A DNA stretch of 64,000 nt. It comes from JAWPMV01 sp039819665. Its GTDB lineage: Bacteria; Bacteroidota; Bacteroidia; J057. A model generated the notes under the pieces. The model saw nothing but the letters and a program-made list of their open reading frames with translations. It was not told the origin of the DNA and searched no databases. Shown here one piece after another: positions 1 to 9,449 of the stretch. The translations under genes were made by a program, and so were the position numbers. Numbering within the stretch: the first letter of the stretch is position 1; every line of letters starts with the position of its first letter. The stretch lies in contig JBCBRM010000006.1 of NCBI GenBank assembly GCA_039819665.1, positions 1 through 64,000 on the forward strand. The letters run 5' to 3'.

Positions 1-67
1 CTACAGAATCCGTTTTGCAGGCTATCAGCAAAAGGCAGATCAACATAAGGCTAAGTGTAGCTTTCAT
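1..67 (-). CDS. Lipoprotein N-terminus, cut by left window edge
   Basis: Reading the minus strand from an ATG at 67 gives 22 codons beginning MKATLSLMLICLLLIACKTD, a textbook lipoprotein signal peptide with lipobox LIAC. The rest of the gene lies outside the window, so its function is unknown. It starts 10 bases after the stop of the GH3 glycosidase gene and is probably the next gene of the sulfatase/GH3 operon, hence a candidate envelope or glycan-processing lipoprotein. The signal is seen directly; the operon membership is inferred from spacing. Confidence 0.6.
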   Translation of the reverse strand, partial: MKATLSLMLICLLLIACKTDSV

Positions 68-77
68 TTTATCTTCT

Positions 78-2489
78 TTATTCTATTTCTTTTATATATT
101 TCCCGAGCCGATCATCTTTTATTCGGCCTTCCCAATTCAGACCAAAACCAAAATCATAGGCATTCCCTTCGCTATCTTTATGAGGGTTCATATCAAAGGA
201 CACATCTTCTTTTTGTTTCTCTACAGTCGCCATATCTGCTGGCATTTGCAGAGGCAATAAACCTGAGGGAGTAACTTTTCCTGTAAGAATATCTAAAACC
301 GCCTGATCCTGTACGCCAAAATTGATTAATAATCCATCAACCTCTGCTTCAAATTCTGCGACAACCGTTGGATTTGACATACGCAACACAACGACAACCG
401 CTTTACCTTTCATTTTCTTTACTGTCTCTCTGACCAAATCCAGGTCGCTCGAATTCTTAGCTGTAACCGTTTTATTCTTGTAGGATCTGTTTAATACATC
501 TCCTTCTCTACGATCTCCTGCAATCGATGGGTCTCTTGCTTCCCTGGCGGTATAGCTTGAGTATTGTAAACTGATGGGCAAAAAGCCATTATCTCCTTTT
601 TTGGCTGCCTCTTCATCATAACCTGCCGTCCTTCCGTTTTCCGGATTATTGATTACTACAATTGCAAGATCAGCTTTATTAGGATCATCGGTGATATTTA
701 CATAGTCTTTCCTGAGTTCGGGGCTAATAGGGTTTTCCCAATGAGCTGGTGTTGGAGGACCAAAAAAGCCTTGAGCTGCCGGAACAAACCTTTGAGGGAT
801 GTAAACGCTTTTTTCTTTTGAAATAGGAAGTACGGCTCCTTTATTTTTGAGAAGCACCAGAGATTTTAGCTGAGCTTCATAGCCAGCCTTCATAAACTCC
901 GGATTACCCACTATCGCTTTCGTTTCTTCTACTTCAACATAGGGATTCTCAAACAAGCCTAGTCTAAATATATTCCTTAACAAACGAACAGCAGATTTTT
1001 CCATTCGTTTCCTCATAGCTTCTTCTCCTATCTCCCTCACTCCCATTTGGTAAGCCACGAGGACAGGTTCCACCTCATTATTTCCTCCGAATTGATCGCA
1101 TCCCGCCATGATTACGCGATAATGCCTTTCCGCCTCAGTCAGAGATTCTACTCCCCAAGGCGTAGATCCAAAGGTAGCCATGCCTCTTTCGGGTCGAGTT
1201 ACTCCCCAATCCGTGCATACGACTCCCTCATAATTATAAGTTTCCCTTAATAATTTAGTTATGAAATAATGGCTAAATGCATTCCCCACATTTTCACCCT
1301 CAGGATTTTGTTCAAAGGAAATTGTATAATAAGGCATAACAGCAGAAGCCATTTCCGTTCCCCTCTTTAACTTAAAAGCCCCTTCAGCAAAAGGCCTTAT
1401 ATGGGTTTGTAAATTCTCTCCAGGAAATACAGCAAATTTCCCAAAACCATAATGGGCATCCCGGCCGGCTTCTCCCGTTCCACCTCCCGGCCAATGCTTG
1501 ACCATGGCATTTACACTTTCATAGCCCCAACCGTCCGCTATTTCTTTTTCCTGGAAGGAAGTCTGAAATCCATCAACGTAGGCTCGAGCCATATCTATAG
1601 AAAGCTCAGGGCTGGGACCAAATGTGCCGCTGAATCTATACCAACGAGGATCAGTTGCAAGATCTACTTGTGGAGAAAGTGCTGTACCTATCCCCAGTGC
1701 ACGGTATTCTTTGGAAGCAATTTCTCCAAATTTCTCGACCAGGGCCGGATCAAAACTAGCGGCAAGGCCGAGTGCATTGGGCCAACGAGATATGTCTCCT
1801 CCTGCTCCCAGAGTGTATTCTTCATCACTTGCTGCCTCATGGCGAGGGTCTGAGCTGATGTTTATGGGAATTCCTAAACCATTTCCTTCTACTAAAGCCT
1901 GGGCATTGTTATTCCATCGAGCTGAAACCTCAGGGCTTTCAACTGCCGTAATCAGCACATGCCGCACCTGATCATTGGTCAAAAATTCTTCTTGCTGGTC
2001 GCTTAATTCAAAGGCTTCAGAACCACTATCCTTATAGGGTTTTCCTTTATAGGTACTTCCTCTAAATCCCCCCCCTGGAATACGCTGATGAGCACTGTAT
2101 AACATCAATCCAGCGATTTGCTCAATTGACATTTTTGAAGCCAAATCATTCGCTCTTTCATCTACTGACAAACGCCAGTCTTCATAAAGGTCCAGTTGGC
2201 CATTTTGATTTAAATCCTTAAATGCATAGCGATCGACTGTTAACAATTGAACTCCTGATGTTTGAGAATACCCCAAGTTTTGGCCTTCTTGGTTTTTAAC
2301 CAGGCTAAACCCATCTTTTGAAGATTCGGTCCATTTTGGGCCACAAGAAGAAAGGGCAAAACTTACTAACACCCAGCATAATGCCTGAATGGGTCCAAAT
2401 TTTACAAAATATTTGTTCTTAACGTCCATCTTTAAATTCCTGTTTAGATTTGTTTTTGAATTTTTTACCAGCTTAAATTTTAAGTCCAT
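78..2489 (-). CDS. GH3 family beta-glycosidase lipoprotein
   Basis: An 803-residue glycoside hydrolase family 3 enzyme, expected to remove terminal beta-linked sugars from oligosaccharides in the periplasm or at the cell surface. The signal peptide ends in a lipobox at Cys49 (ALSSC). The GH3 barrel carries the KHWPGGG motif (331-337) and the nucleophile region VCTDWG with Asp427; the second alpha/beta domain follows (about 560-770). A DLNQNGQLDLYED segment near residue 92 resembles a calcium loop. The start at 2489 overlaps the upstream sulfatase stop as TAATG, which argues for translational coupling and for this start rather than the internal Met21. Sugar specificity cannot be read from the sequence. 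Confidence 0.93.
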   Translation of the reverse strand: MDLKFKLVKNSKTNLNRNLKMDVKNKYFVKFGPIQALCWVLVSFALSSCGPKWTESSKDGFSLVKNQEGQNLGYSQTSGVQLLTVDRYAFKDLNQNGQLDLYEDWRLSVDERANDLASKMSIEQIAGLMLYSAHQRIPGGGFRGSTYKGKPYKDSGSEAFELSDQQEEFLTNDQVRHVLITAVESPEVSARWNNNAQALVEGNGLGIPINISSDPRHEAASDEEYTLGAGGDISRWPNALGLAASFDPALVEKFGEIASKEYRALGIGTALSPQVDLATDPRWYRFSGTFGPSPELSIDMARAYVDGFQTSFQEKEIADGWGYESVNAMVKHWPGGGTGEAGRDAHYGFGKFAVFPGENLQTHIRPFAEGAFKLKRGTEMASAVMPYYTISFEQNPEGENVGNAFSHYFITKLLRETYNYEGVVCTDWGVTRPERGMATFGSTPWGVESLTEAERHYRVIMAGCDQFGGNNEVEPVLVAYQMGVREIGEEAMRKRMEKSAVRLLRNIFRLGLFENPYVEVEETKAIVGNPEFMKAGYEAQLKSLVLLKNKGAVLPISKEKSVYIPQRFVPAAQGFFGPPTPAHWENPISPELRKDYVNITDDPNKADLAIVVINNPENGRTAGYDEEAAKKGDNGFLPISLQYSSYTAREARDPSIAGDRREGDVLNRSYKNKTVTAKNSSDLDLVRETVKKMKGKAVVVVLRMSNPTVVAEFEAEVDGLLINFGVQDQAVLDILTGKVTPSGLLPLQMPADMATVEKQKEDVSFDMNPHKDSEGNAYDFGFGLNWEGRIKDDRLGKYIKEIE

Positions 2490-4198
2490 TATTTTTGCGA
2501 AAAGGTTAGGGTATTACTACTCAAGTACCCAATACGATGTGCCTTAATTTCAATATCAGTTCCAGGTAAAACTTCAATGGGATCTTTGTAGATCTTCCAG
2601 GGACCAGACTCACTACTCTTTAATTTATAGGCAATGGATGCGCCATCTGTTTTGCAGCGAATGTGTAATCTTCCCCCTTCCACATTATATTCAGGATCAG
2701 CTGTCTGTGGTTGTTCAGTTGCTCCCTTCCACAATTCCGAAATTAAATCTCTTTCCTCTTTCCCGGGATTATCGCTAATCTCCTCGAGCCAACGATCCAT
2801 TTCTTTGCTCAGTTCCTCTAGTTTTTCTTTGTATTCAGGGCTGGCTGCCAGATTGTTGAGTTCATGTGGGTCATTTATACAATCATAGAGCTCTTCGGGC
2901 TCTTTCTTATCGCGAAACCAGAGGGATTGAGTCTCATTCAGTTCTCCTTCATCTTTCAGGCGAAGCAATTCAGCCATAGTGGGAATTCGCTCTCTGAAGC
3001 TCACAGGAAGATAATATCCTTGATCAGGCCGATAATTGCGTATGTATTTAAAACGATTATCTCTCACGGCCCTGATGACATCGGTAAAGGCATCGAATCT
3101 GTCTGCAGCCGCATGAATATACTTCCTCTCAGACTTATCATTATCTATAAATGTCTGGCCTTGCATATAGCCTGGAATGGAAACATCGGCCAACTTCAGC
3201 ACAGTAGGTGCAAAATCTACAAAGCTAATCAGCTGTTCATCTATCGAACCAGCAAACTTTTTATCAGGATATCGGATAATCATCGGAACCCTGAGTCCAG
3301 AGTCATAGATTAGTCTTTTTTGTCGCGGCAAAGGGCCTCCATGATCAGCAAAGAAAAAAATGAAGGTTGTCTCCAATAATCCATCTTCTTCCAATTGATC
3401 TAGTATCGCCCCTATTTGCTTATCCATTTCTGCTATATTGTTATACATCTTCCACAGATCTCTTCGCACGACTTCATTATCAGGAAGGTAAGGAGGGATC
3501 GGAAATATGGTGTCACTGGCGATATGAATGGGTGTTTCTGCTTCTGGAGTCTTTGCATAGGGATGCCCTAATTGATATGTAGTATCTCCCGCCTGGTAAA
3601 GTCTTTTTTCGTTTTTCAACATTCCATAAGGCTCAAAAAGACCCGATTCATGGGTGGTCATAAAACTAAAGACCGAGAAAAAAGCTTGATTCGAATTTCG
3701 GTTTCTCCAATGTGCAAAAGGGCCATTTTCATCCCAGGCGGTTAATGGCGCTTTAAACTGATAGTCCTCCTTACTATTATTCGTGCAAAAATAGCCTTGC
3801 TGCCTTAACCATTCATTAAACATTTTTACTTCAGCAGGCGGAACCGCTTCATAAGGAGGAAGACCTGTAACTTCTGTAAAAGAATTGGTACGCATGTGAT
3901 TAGCACCAATACTTGATGGATACATACCAGTCGCCAAGGCTGCTCTACTGGGAGCACACACCCCAGATGGAGAATACACTTGCGTATACCTTACCCCTTC
4001 TGCTGCCAGTCGATCAATATTGGGGGTACGGATCGTTGAATCTCCAAAAGCTGCCAAATATGGACTCATGTCTTCAGCAATCAACCAAAGAATGTTAGGT
4101 TGCTGAATCTCTTTTTCGGACTCAGATGCTTGCGGAAAGCTTTCGCATGAGTACATAAATAGCAATCCTAAAGCAAAAATGTTAACTAATCTATTCAT
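2489..4198 (-). CDS. Sulfatase with C-terminal beta-sandwich domain, lipoprotein
   Basis: A formylglycine-dependent type I sulfatase. The motif VCAPSRAALATG supplies the Cys that is converted to formylglycine, and NILWLIAEDMSPY is the N-terminal metal-binding motif of the heparan N-sulfatase-like branch. The chosen ATG at 4198 starts a signal peptide ending LLFMYSC, a probable lipobox; an in-frame ATG at 4228 would add ten polar residues. The last ~60 residues resemble the small chitobiase/hexosaminidase C-terminal domain (PF13290-like). The coupled GH3 gene suggests joint desulfation and cleavage of a sulfated glycan. The exact substrate is unknown. Confidence 0.9.
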   Translation of the reverse strand: MNRLVNIFALGLLFMYSCESFPQASESEKEIQQPNILWLIAEDMSPYLAAFGDSTIRTPNIDRLAAEGVRYTQVYSPSGVCAPSRAALATGMYPSSIGANHMRTNSFTEVTGLPPYEAVPPAEVKMFNEWLRQQGYFCTNNSKEDYQFKAPLTAWDENGPFAHWRNRNSNQAFFSVFSFMTTHESGLFEPYGMLKNEKRLYQAGDTTYQLGHPYAKTPEAETPIHIASDTIFPIPPYLPDNEVVRRDLWKMYNNIAEMDKQIGAILDQLEEDGLLETTFIFFFADHGGPLPRQKRLIYDSGLRVPMIIRYPDKKFAGSIDEQLISFVDFAPTVLKLADVSIPGYMQGQTFIDNDKSERKYIHAAADRFDAFTDVIRAVRDNRFKYIRNYRPDQGYYLPVSFRERIPTMAELLRLKDEGELNETQSLWFRDKKEPEELYDCINDPHELNNLAASPEYKEKLEELSKEMDRWLEEISDNPGKEERDLISELWKGATEQPQTADPEYNVEGGRLHIRCKTDGASIAYKLKSSESGPWKIYKDPIEVLPGTDIEIKAHRIGYLSSNTLTFSQK

Positions 4199-4340
4199 GA
4201 TTATCTTGTTGTTTTCGTAATTAAGCATTTAAAATCGCTACTGCCCGGGTCCATCCCGCACTTCCTCCTTTAATATCACCTCCCCTTCTCCTATACTTAA
4301 TTTATCATCCGCGAGCTATTTTATTTTGCTTAGCTTCCTC

Positions 4341-5942
4341 TTACCAATATTTAAATATGGGATAGGCAACTGCTTCTTCCAGCTTTCCGCTCTTTCCAAC
4401 AAAATCGTCGAAAAAGTTCCAGCTAAGGAGTCCATCATCAGACTGAGGTTCCAATAAATAGAAAATGAGATTGGCCAGGGGTTGGGCCAGGTCTATGTGG
4501 TAGGTGCCCGCAGGGAAACGCTTCTTTTCTTCCTTAAATGCCCCCATAGCAGTTGCCATATAATGATGCTCAAACTTTCGGGTGGCTAGCTTATATTCTT
4601 CAATCATAAATACTTCCCCATTGAATTTTTGCGCCTTTTCGAGCTGCTGTATTTCAACCCCATGTGCACGCAGTTTTTCAACAATGGAAACAAACTCAGC
4701 TGGAATCAAATATCCTTTGGGCAAAGTCGCTTCAGTAGTTGCCTTGAATGCACTATAATTATTGACGTTAGGTACGTTAATGATATTAGGTTTACGTATA
4801 TATTTCGTTTGGCCTTCCTCATCTGTATAGGAATAGTGGTCATAGGTTCTTAGGGTAAATGGCTTTTCTGTAGGAACCATTTGAAACCTCACCCCTTTTT
4901 TTATCTTCCCAGCCTGTTCTCTGACGAGAGTAATGCTGGCCTCTTCACTTTTTTGATTGATGGCCTGGATTTCCGCTCCATGCGTATGCGTATATTCCAA
5001 AATCTCTGAAACGAAGGTATGTGCTGCATGGATTCTGTCATAAAATTTTAAGTGCGCAAAGGTTTCACTTAAAATCGCAATTCGATTTCTCAGCCCAAAC
5101 TGATTGACTAAATATCTGGGATGGTGGTTGTAGGTATACAGATTTTTGGGAGGCCAACCTTGCCTCAAGCTGTATCCCCCATAAATGTCAAAATGTAATC
5201 CGTATTCCTTGAGCACTTTCTCTTTGATGGCTGGGAGCATGGTATTTTCTGTATAGGTAGAGGTCCCAGGGTCCCCTGCAGACAAGTAAGAATGCGCATA
5301 GGTCAATTGATTGCCATGCCAGGTACCATTAGTGGTATGAAGATCCACAATAACAGCTGGATCCCATTTTAAGATTACATTAGCAAAAAGACCTTGAGTT
5401 TCAATGCCTTCCATTTTCATTCCATCTCTATTCAAGTCAAGATCTTCCCCACTTCGGCGCTCCCCTGTCAATTTGGGACTTTCATCTTGAGAAGGTCGAT
5501 TTTCGCCCAGTTTATCATTGCCGTCCACATTGAAATTCGGAGCAAAAATGAGAATCTGATTGTCAAGCAAATACTTTTTTTCTCCAAAAAGTATTTCTCG
5601 CATCAGGATTAGCATAGCCTCTTTACCTTCTACCTCCCCTGCGTGAATATTTCCTTGTATGTAGACTATAATTTTCCCGCTTTCCTTTGCGGCTTTGGGG
5701 TTATTGATTTTTGGATTTGCCATGACAACCACAGGCGAAGTCTTTCCTGCTTTACTGGTAAACATGGACTCTACATGGACAAGCTCACTTTCTGCTTTTA
5801 CCGCTTCCACAAAGTCCAAAACATCCTGAGAGGAAGAAGTTTCTTTATAGAAGGTCTTTTCTGCTTTGGTAATAAGTTTTTCTGAGAGTTGAGCTACTAG
5901 ACTCAAGGGAAGCAACAAACAGGCAAAGAGGATGTATTTCAC
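4341..5942 (-). CDS. M14 family zinc carboxypeptidase, secreted
   Basis: A zinc peptidase of the M14 carboxypeptidase family acting outside the inner membrane. The zinc-binding HxxE is in GNIHAGEVEGKEA, and DLHTTNG lies in the region of the third zinc ligand. I chose a GTG start at 5942 because it begins exactly at a clean signal peptide (VKYILFACLLLPLSLVAQ); the longer open frame begins with a TTG at 5993 and puts a polar extension in front of the signal. The gene is followed 112 bases later by the sulfatase gene and may or may not share its transcript. Whether it cleaves peptides, glycopeptides or peptidoglycan fragments is not clear. Confidence 0.85.
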   Translation of the reverse strand: MKYILFACLLLPLSLVAQLSEKLITKAEKTFYKETSSSQDVLDFVEAVKAESELVHVESMFTSKAGKTSPVVVMANPKINNPKAAKESGKIIVYIQGNIHAGEVEGKEAMLILMREILFGEKKYLLDNQILIFAPNFNVDGNDKLGENRPSQDESPKLTGERRSGEDLDLNRDGMKMEGIETQGLFANVILKWDPAVIVDLHTTNGTWHGNQLTYAHSYLSAGDPGTSTYTENTMLPAIKEKVLKEYGLHFDIYGGYSLRQGWPPKNLYTYNHHPRYLVNQFGLRNRIAILSETFAHLKFYDRIHAAHTFVSEILEYTHTHGAEIQAINQKSEEASITLVREQAGKIKKGVRFQMVPTEKPFTLRTYDHYSYTDEEGQTKYIRKPNIINVPNVNNYSAFKATTEATLPKGYLIPAEFVSIVEKLRAHGVEIQQLEKAQKFNGEVFMIEEYKLATRKFEHHYMATAMGAFKEEKKRFPAGTYHIDLAQPLANLIFYLLEPQSDDGLLSWNFFDDFVGKSGKLEEAVAYPIFKYW

Positions 5943-6152
5943 AGATAGAAAGTTTAGATGATAAGGCCGTCCAGATCCTTGACATGTATTCAAGACCGGC
6001 GGTAAATATAATTCAAAAATAAAGAATCCACTTTATACCTGACGAGTCTGAGTGATGACTTTGTAAGTACCCTTAAATTTCAGACAGTAATGATAAAGTT
6101 TTAAGGGATTTATTTTCGGGTTGGTGAAGCCTACAAAAACTCAGAAAATTAC

Positions 6153-6560
6153 TTACTTCGGTGTTTCTTTGACCGGAAGAGTTGGGAGCTCCTTTAGCAT
6201 TCTTAGGAACTCATAGCAAAAATGGATCAATATATTTTTAGTTGAGTAGCAGAAGATATAGAACTGTGATTCTCCTTCATCCTTCATTATTTCTTGCATT
6301 TCCATCAGATCTCCAATGAAATTACTTCTGCGCTCCGGGGGTAATAAAAGGGAAAACGTATTTAAAAGTCTCTTCTTTGATGCGCTAAGGTTGTGCTGTA
6401 GGTTTTTTAATTCAAAGCTTTGCGAGCTAGCTTCCCTTAATCCTTGACTCATCCCCTGAAATTTCCTTTTCCAAAGCTTATTTATGTACATCAAAGAAAA
6501 GCTCAAGGCAGCGCTTAAAATTGAAGCTATTTCGAGCATGTAATCAGCAAATACAGACAT
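6153..6560 (-). CDS. Small IGDL-motif membrane-associated protein
   Basis: A 135-residue protein of unknown function. It has an N-terminal hydrophobic segment (about 6-30) and a central motif LLPPERRSNFIGDLMEM that is shared with the gene immediately upstream (LLPKKYREALIGDLWEL). That motif resembles the short prefix domain found in front of some Bacteroidota ABC permeases and in cyanobacterial small proteins. No permease domain follows here. It lies 12 bases downstream of its paralogue and behind a PadR regulator, so the three probably form one transcript. The family link is my recognition and has not been searched. Confidence 0.65.
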   Translation of the reverse strand: MSVFADYMLEIASILSAALSFSLMYINKLWKRKFQGMSQGLREASSQSFELKNLQHNLSASKKRLLNTFSLLLPPERRSNFIGDLMEMQEIMKDEGESQFYIFCYSTKNILIHFCYEFLRMLKELPTLPVKETPK

Positions 6561-6572
6561 AGTTCAAAAATG

Positions 6573-7049
6573 TTAGCTACTAGTTTCAGATTCCAATCGA
6601 GATTCAAGTTCCAAACGTTCCTTAAGTTTTAGCCTCACCGATGAAAGTACTCCCAGGGAAAGGTGCCATATCGTTACCATATAGATCCATTTAGGAGAAC
6701 AGCCAGCTTCTTGCATATCCTCAGTTAACTCCCAGAGATCTCCAATAAGTGCCTCGCGGTATTTTTTGGGGAGAAGAAAGCTCCAGATTTTTAATTTTCT
6801 ATGGGGTCTTATTTCCTGGCTATCTTCATATTTTAGGGTAGAACTATAACTGTTATCTTCATTCGGCTGTAAATTATTTTTCCCCGATACCTGCAAGTTT
6901 TTAGCCGATGCTTCACTTGTTTCTAAATCATCAAAATCCTTTTCACTTACGTTAACAGGTTTAGAATTAACAGGAATTTTCTTGCTAGTTAAAGCCTCCA
7001 TTTCCAGCTCAACATCCTCGAGGGAATAAATATTTTCCGAAAATTTCAT
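6573..7049 (-). CDS. IGDL-motif protein with single C-terminal hydrophobic segment
   Basis: A 158-residue protein. The first ~85 residues are polar and low in complexity; then comes the motif FLLPKKYREALIGDLWEL (about 92-110) followed by a hydrophobic stretch (IYMVTIWHLSLGVLSSV) that could be a membrane anchor. It is 38 bases downstream of the PadR gene and 12 bases upstream of a second IGDL-motif gene. In PadR-linked transporter operons of Bacteroidota this motif normally precedes an ABC permease; here it stands alone. The function is unknown; a membrane-tethered partner or sensor for the PadR circuit is an inference only. Confidence 0.65.
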   Translation of the reverse strand: MKFSENIYSLEDVELEMEALTSKKIPVNSKPVNVSEKDFDDLETSEASAKNLQVSGKNNLQPNEDNSYSSTLKYEDSQEIRPHRKLKIWSFLLPKKYREALIGDLWELTEDMQEAGCSPKWIYMVTIWHLSLGVLSSVRLKLKERLELESRLESETSS

Positions 7050-7087
7050 AGTAAGCCGTTTCTGTTTTTGTGAGGGTTAATTGTGAT

Positions 7088-7390
7088 TTAAACAAGTTGG
7101 AATCCCAGAGTTCCTGCTAAACCAGATCTATACTGATCCAGACAATCCTGCCCAGCCCCAGTTATAGAATAGTAGCGACGTTTATTCCCGCCTCGTTTGG
7201 AAGTACTTGAACCTTCTTCACTTTTAAGCACCCCTTTTTTCTCCATACCTGATAGGATTGAGTAGAGCCTTCCCAGTTGAATACTTACAAAGTTGTGCTG
7301 ATTGACTTCACGGACAATCTCTAGCCCGTAAAGTCTATCAGTTTCTAAAGCTGCCAGAATAGCAAGCTCTTTCATCGTTAATGAAACCAT
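7088..7390 (-). CDS. PadR family transcriptional regulator
   Basis: A 100-residue winged-helix repressor of the PadR family. The N-terminal helix-turn-helix (ELAILAALETDRLYGLEIV) and the wing region with GRLYSILSGMEKKGVL are typical, as is the basic KRGGNKRRYYSIT segment. The short C-terminal helix is in the range of PadR subfamily 2, which dimerises through that helix. It heads a small operon with two IGDL-motif proteins and probably regulates it. The ligand is unknown. Confidence 0.9.
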   Translation of the reverse strand: MVSLTMKELAILAALETDRLYGLEIVREVNQHNFVSIQLGRLYSILSGMEKKGVLKSEEGSSTSKRGGNKRRYYSITGAGQDCLDQYRSGLAGTLGFQLV

Positions 7391-7485
7391 AGAGTTTTTT
7401 ATTGACCTCTCAAATAAACGAAATCAATTAATCGAAAACAATTATTTGACGATATTTTTTTCTCAATAAAAACTCTTAGCCCTCA

Positions 7486-8301
7486 TTAAGTCCAAATCAC
7501 CCTCGATTCAAATCCCGCCAAATTCCCATTTTTCCCGCTTCCAAATACATAAATAGGATGTTCTGAATCATAGGCCCCAAGGTTAGCTTCTCCAAGCACA
7601 ATGACTTTGAAATCCTCAAGATTTTCCTCCATGAGCTCTATTAGCTCTCTTGCCTGGTCTATTAGGTTATCACCAGTCCTGTCGATAAAATTATGTAAGA
7701 TTGGCTCCGCAGAATTAAAGAGGGACAAACGGGAAACTACGGCTTGTGGAGTAGTAGGATCTAGTCCCAAGGCACTAATAAAAGATTCCGGGCTTACTTG
7801 CTCTTCGGGATGTTCCAAAAAAAATGAACTAATTTCTATTCCTGCTTCAGACCCCATATCATCGAAAAATAATCCCTCGGATAATTCCCCAATTTTTTCA
7901 CTTACTTCTTGCGGGCTTAAAATCACCTGATGTGAAGTAAAATTGATAAGTTCCTGAGCCATCTGAAATGCAGCATCATGCTTAAGTGAAATTTCATCTT
8001 GTGTCTCAAGGGTGGAGTTCGCTTCAATGGATAAATTGGCGAATACTTGTTCTTCTATAAAGCTAATACCCCGTTCAATCAGCTCCTCAGTAACCCGTAC
8101 CCCTGACTTGTCTTCAAATGTTAGTAAAAAGTCATGGTAGAAGGCTCTGAGAAAATTCCTTTCGACCTGATCTTCAGTTTGCTCATTCAAACGATCGAAG
8201 TCATCCCGACTTACGATCCCATCTCCATCTGACGCTGACAATAAGATTTCACGAGTAGCTTCGAGCTTATGTCTTAGGTCATTTATTGATAAAAGTGCCA
8301 T
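7486..8301 (-). CDS. NuiA-like nuclease-inhibitor domain protein (copy 1)
   Basis: A 271-residue protein whose last ~130 residues resemble the nuclease A inhibitor family (NuiA, PF07924): a GLFFDD segment, then a helical LIELMEENLEDFKVIVLGE stretch, then IYVFGSGKNGNLAGFESRVIWT. The N-terminal half is helical and holds an EF-hand-like loop (SDGDGIVSRDDF, about 24-35). There is no signal peptide, so it is probably cytoplasmic. It is a tandem paralogue of the next gene upstream (62-base gap). In cyanobacteria NuiA inhibits a sugar-non-specific nuclease; whether this protein inhibits any nuclease is an open inference. Confidence 0.75.
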   Translation of the reverse strand: MALLSINDLRHKLEATREILLSASDGDGIVSRDDFDRLNEQTEDQVERNFLRAFYHDFLLTFEDKSGVRVTEELIERGISFIEEQVFANLSIEANSTLETQDEISLKHDAAFQMAQELINFTSHQVILSPQEVSEKIGELSEGLFFDDMGSEAGIEISSFFLEHPEEQVSPESFISALGLDPTTPQAVVSRLSLFNSAEPILHNFIDRTGDNLIDQARELIELMEENLEDFKVIVLGEANLGAYDSEHPIYVFGSGKNGNLAGFESRVIWT

Positions 8302-8362
8302 TTATAGGATTTGTGTTTTTGTTAATGATAAATAATGTAGGTTTTAAAGGGCAGGCTTAGCT

Positions 8363-9190
8363 TTAGCGCGGCAAAGTTTCCTGATTCCAAACGATGATTG
8401 AGCTGAATCCTGCCAGATTTCCATCATATCCACGTCCGACTACATACACAGGAAAATTAGGGCGAAGGCTCGGGCTACGTGGATTTCCAAGTATTACCAA
8501 TTTAAAGTCATTTAGATTTTCCTTCATAAGCTCTACAAGAGCCCTGGCGCGATTTGAAAGACCGGCTTCTGTATGATTCTTGATAAAGTTTTCAAGGACT
8601 TGGTCAGCAGCGTCAAAGTAGCTTACTTCACTATTTTCATAGCCCGGCTCTAATCCTATCGCGTCAATGAATGAATTGGGGCTAAGAGGTTTTCCAGGAT
8701 GGGTTTGAAAGAAGGCTTCTATGGGCTTCGCTTCTTCAGAACCGTAATCCTCGAAAAATAAGTCTCCATTTGCCAGGTCTGCAATCTGATCTTTTAGTTC
8801 ATCAGGACTAAGGAGCAGTTCATTTGAAGTTACTGTAAAAAGCTCACTTCCTATCGCTGATCCAGCCTCCGGTACTTGAGCTGTTTTTTGATTTGCTCCT
8901 ATTCCAAAAATCAACCTCAACTCAAGTTGTGGAATGACCTCTTCGCGGATGAAACTGATCCCTCTGTCAATAACTGCTTCGGTAACTCGTTTTCTAGGTT
9001 TGAAATCCAGTTGAAGCAGAAAGTCATAAAAAACACCCAGAAATTTTTTCTCGAGTGGATCTTCGGTTTGTTCTTGCAATTGTTGGAAGTCATCCCGGCT
9101 AATTATTCCATCTCCACTGGTAGAAGAGAGCAAGGTCGCACGCGCACTATCTAATGTGTCTTCAAGGTTCTTGATTGTTATAATTGCCAT
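8363..9190 (-). CDS. NuiA-like nuclease-inhibitor domain protein (copy 2)
   Basis: A 275-residue paralogue of the downstream gene with the same plan: an N-terminal helical region with an EF-hand-like segment (STSGDGIISRDDF; the first ligand position is less acidic than in copy 1), a central variable linker (about 105-130), and a C-terminal NuiA-like domain ending VYVVGRGYDGNLAGFSSIIVW. No signal peptide is present. The two copies match over nearly their full length but are clearly diverged, which argues for an old duplication with both copies retained. The target is unknown. Confidence 0.75.
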   Translation of the reverse strand: MAIITIKNLEDTLDSARATLLSSTSGDGIISRDDFQQLQEQTEDPLEKKFLGVFYDFLLQLDFKPRKRVTEAVIDRGISFIREEVIPQLELRLIFGIGANQKTAQVPEAGSAIGSELFTVTSNELLLSPDELKDQIADLANGDLFFEDYGSEEAKPIEAFFQTHPGKPLSPNSFIDAIGLEPGYENSEVSYFDAADQVLENFIKNHTEAGLSNRARALVELMKENLNDFKLVILGNPRSPSLRPNFPVYVVGRGYDGNLAGFSSIIVWNQETLPR

Positions 9191-9449
9191 AAAGAGTAAT
9201 AGTATATTGAGTGTTAAATTATTGACTTGTTACCTTTTTATTCCCACTTAAAAGTAGCTTCGAATCTCCTTTTTTCAGGGAATTTCCGAATTAAAGTAAA
9301 TTTTCTTCGAAAGATATATTCGTTAAATGATCCTTATTCTCGTCTTATATTAACAAATAGTAGTTTTTGATAGGGAAGTACTGGCTCAGAGTTTAGGTAT
9401 ATAGGTATCTCTTGGATAAATATCTGTTCCCGATGCAGTAGATATTTGG

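Noticed and set aside
15..260. An 81-codon plus-strand frame at the left edge
   Set aside because: It is antisense to the lipoprotein start and the GH3 gene end, and hydrophobic only because of base composition.
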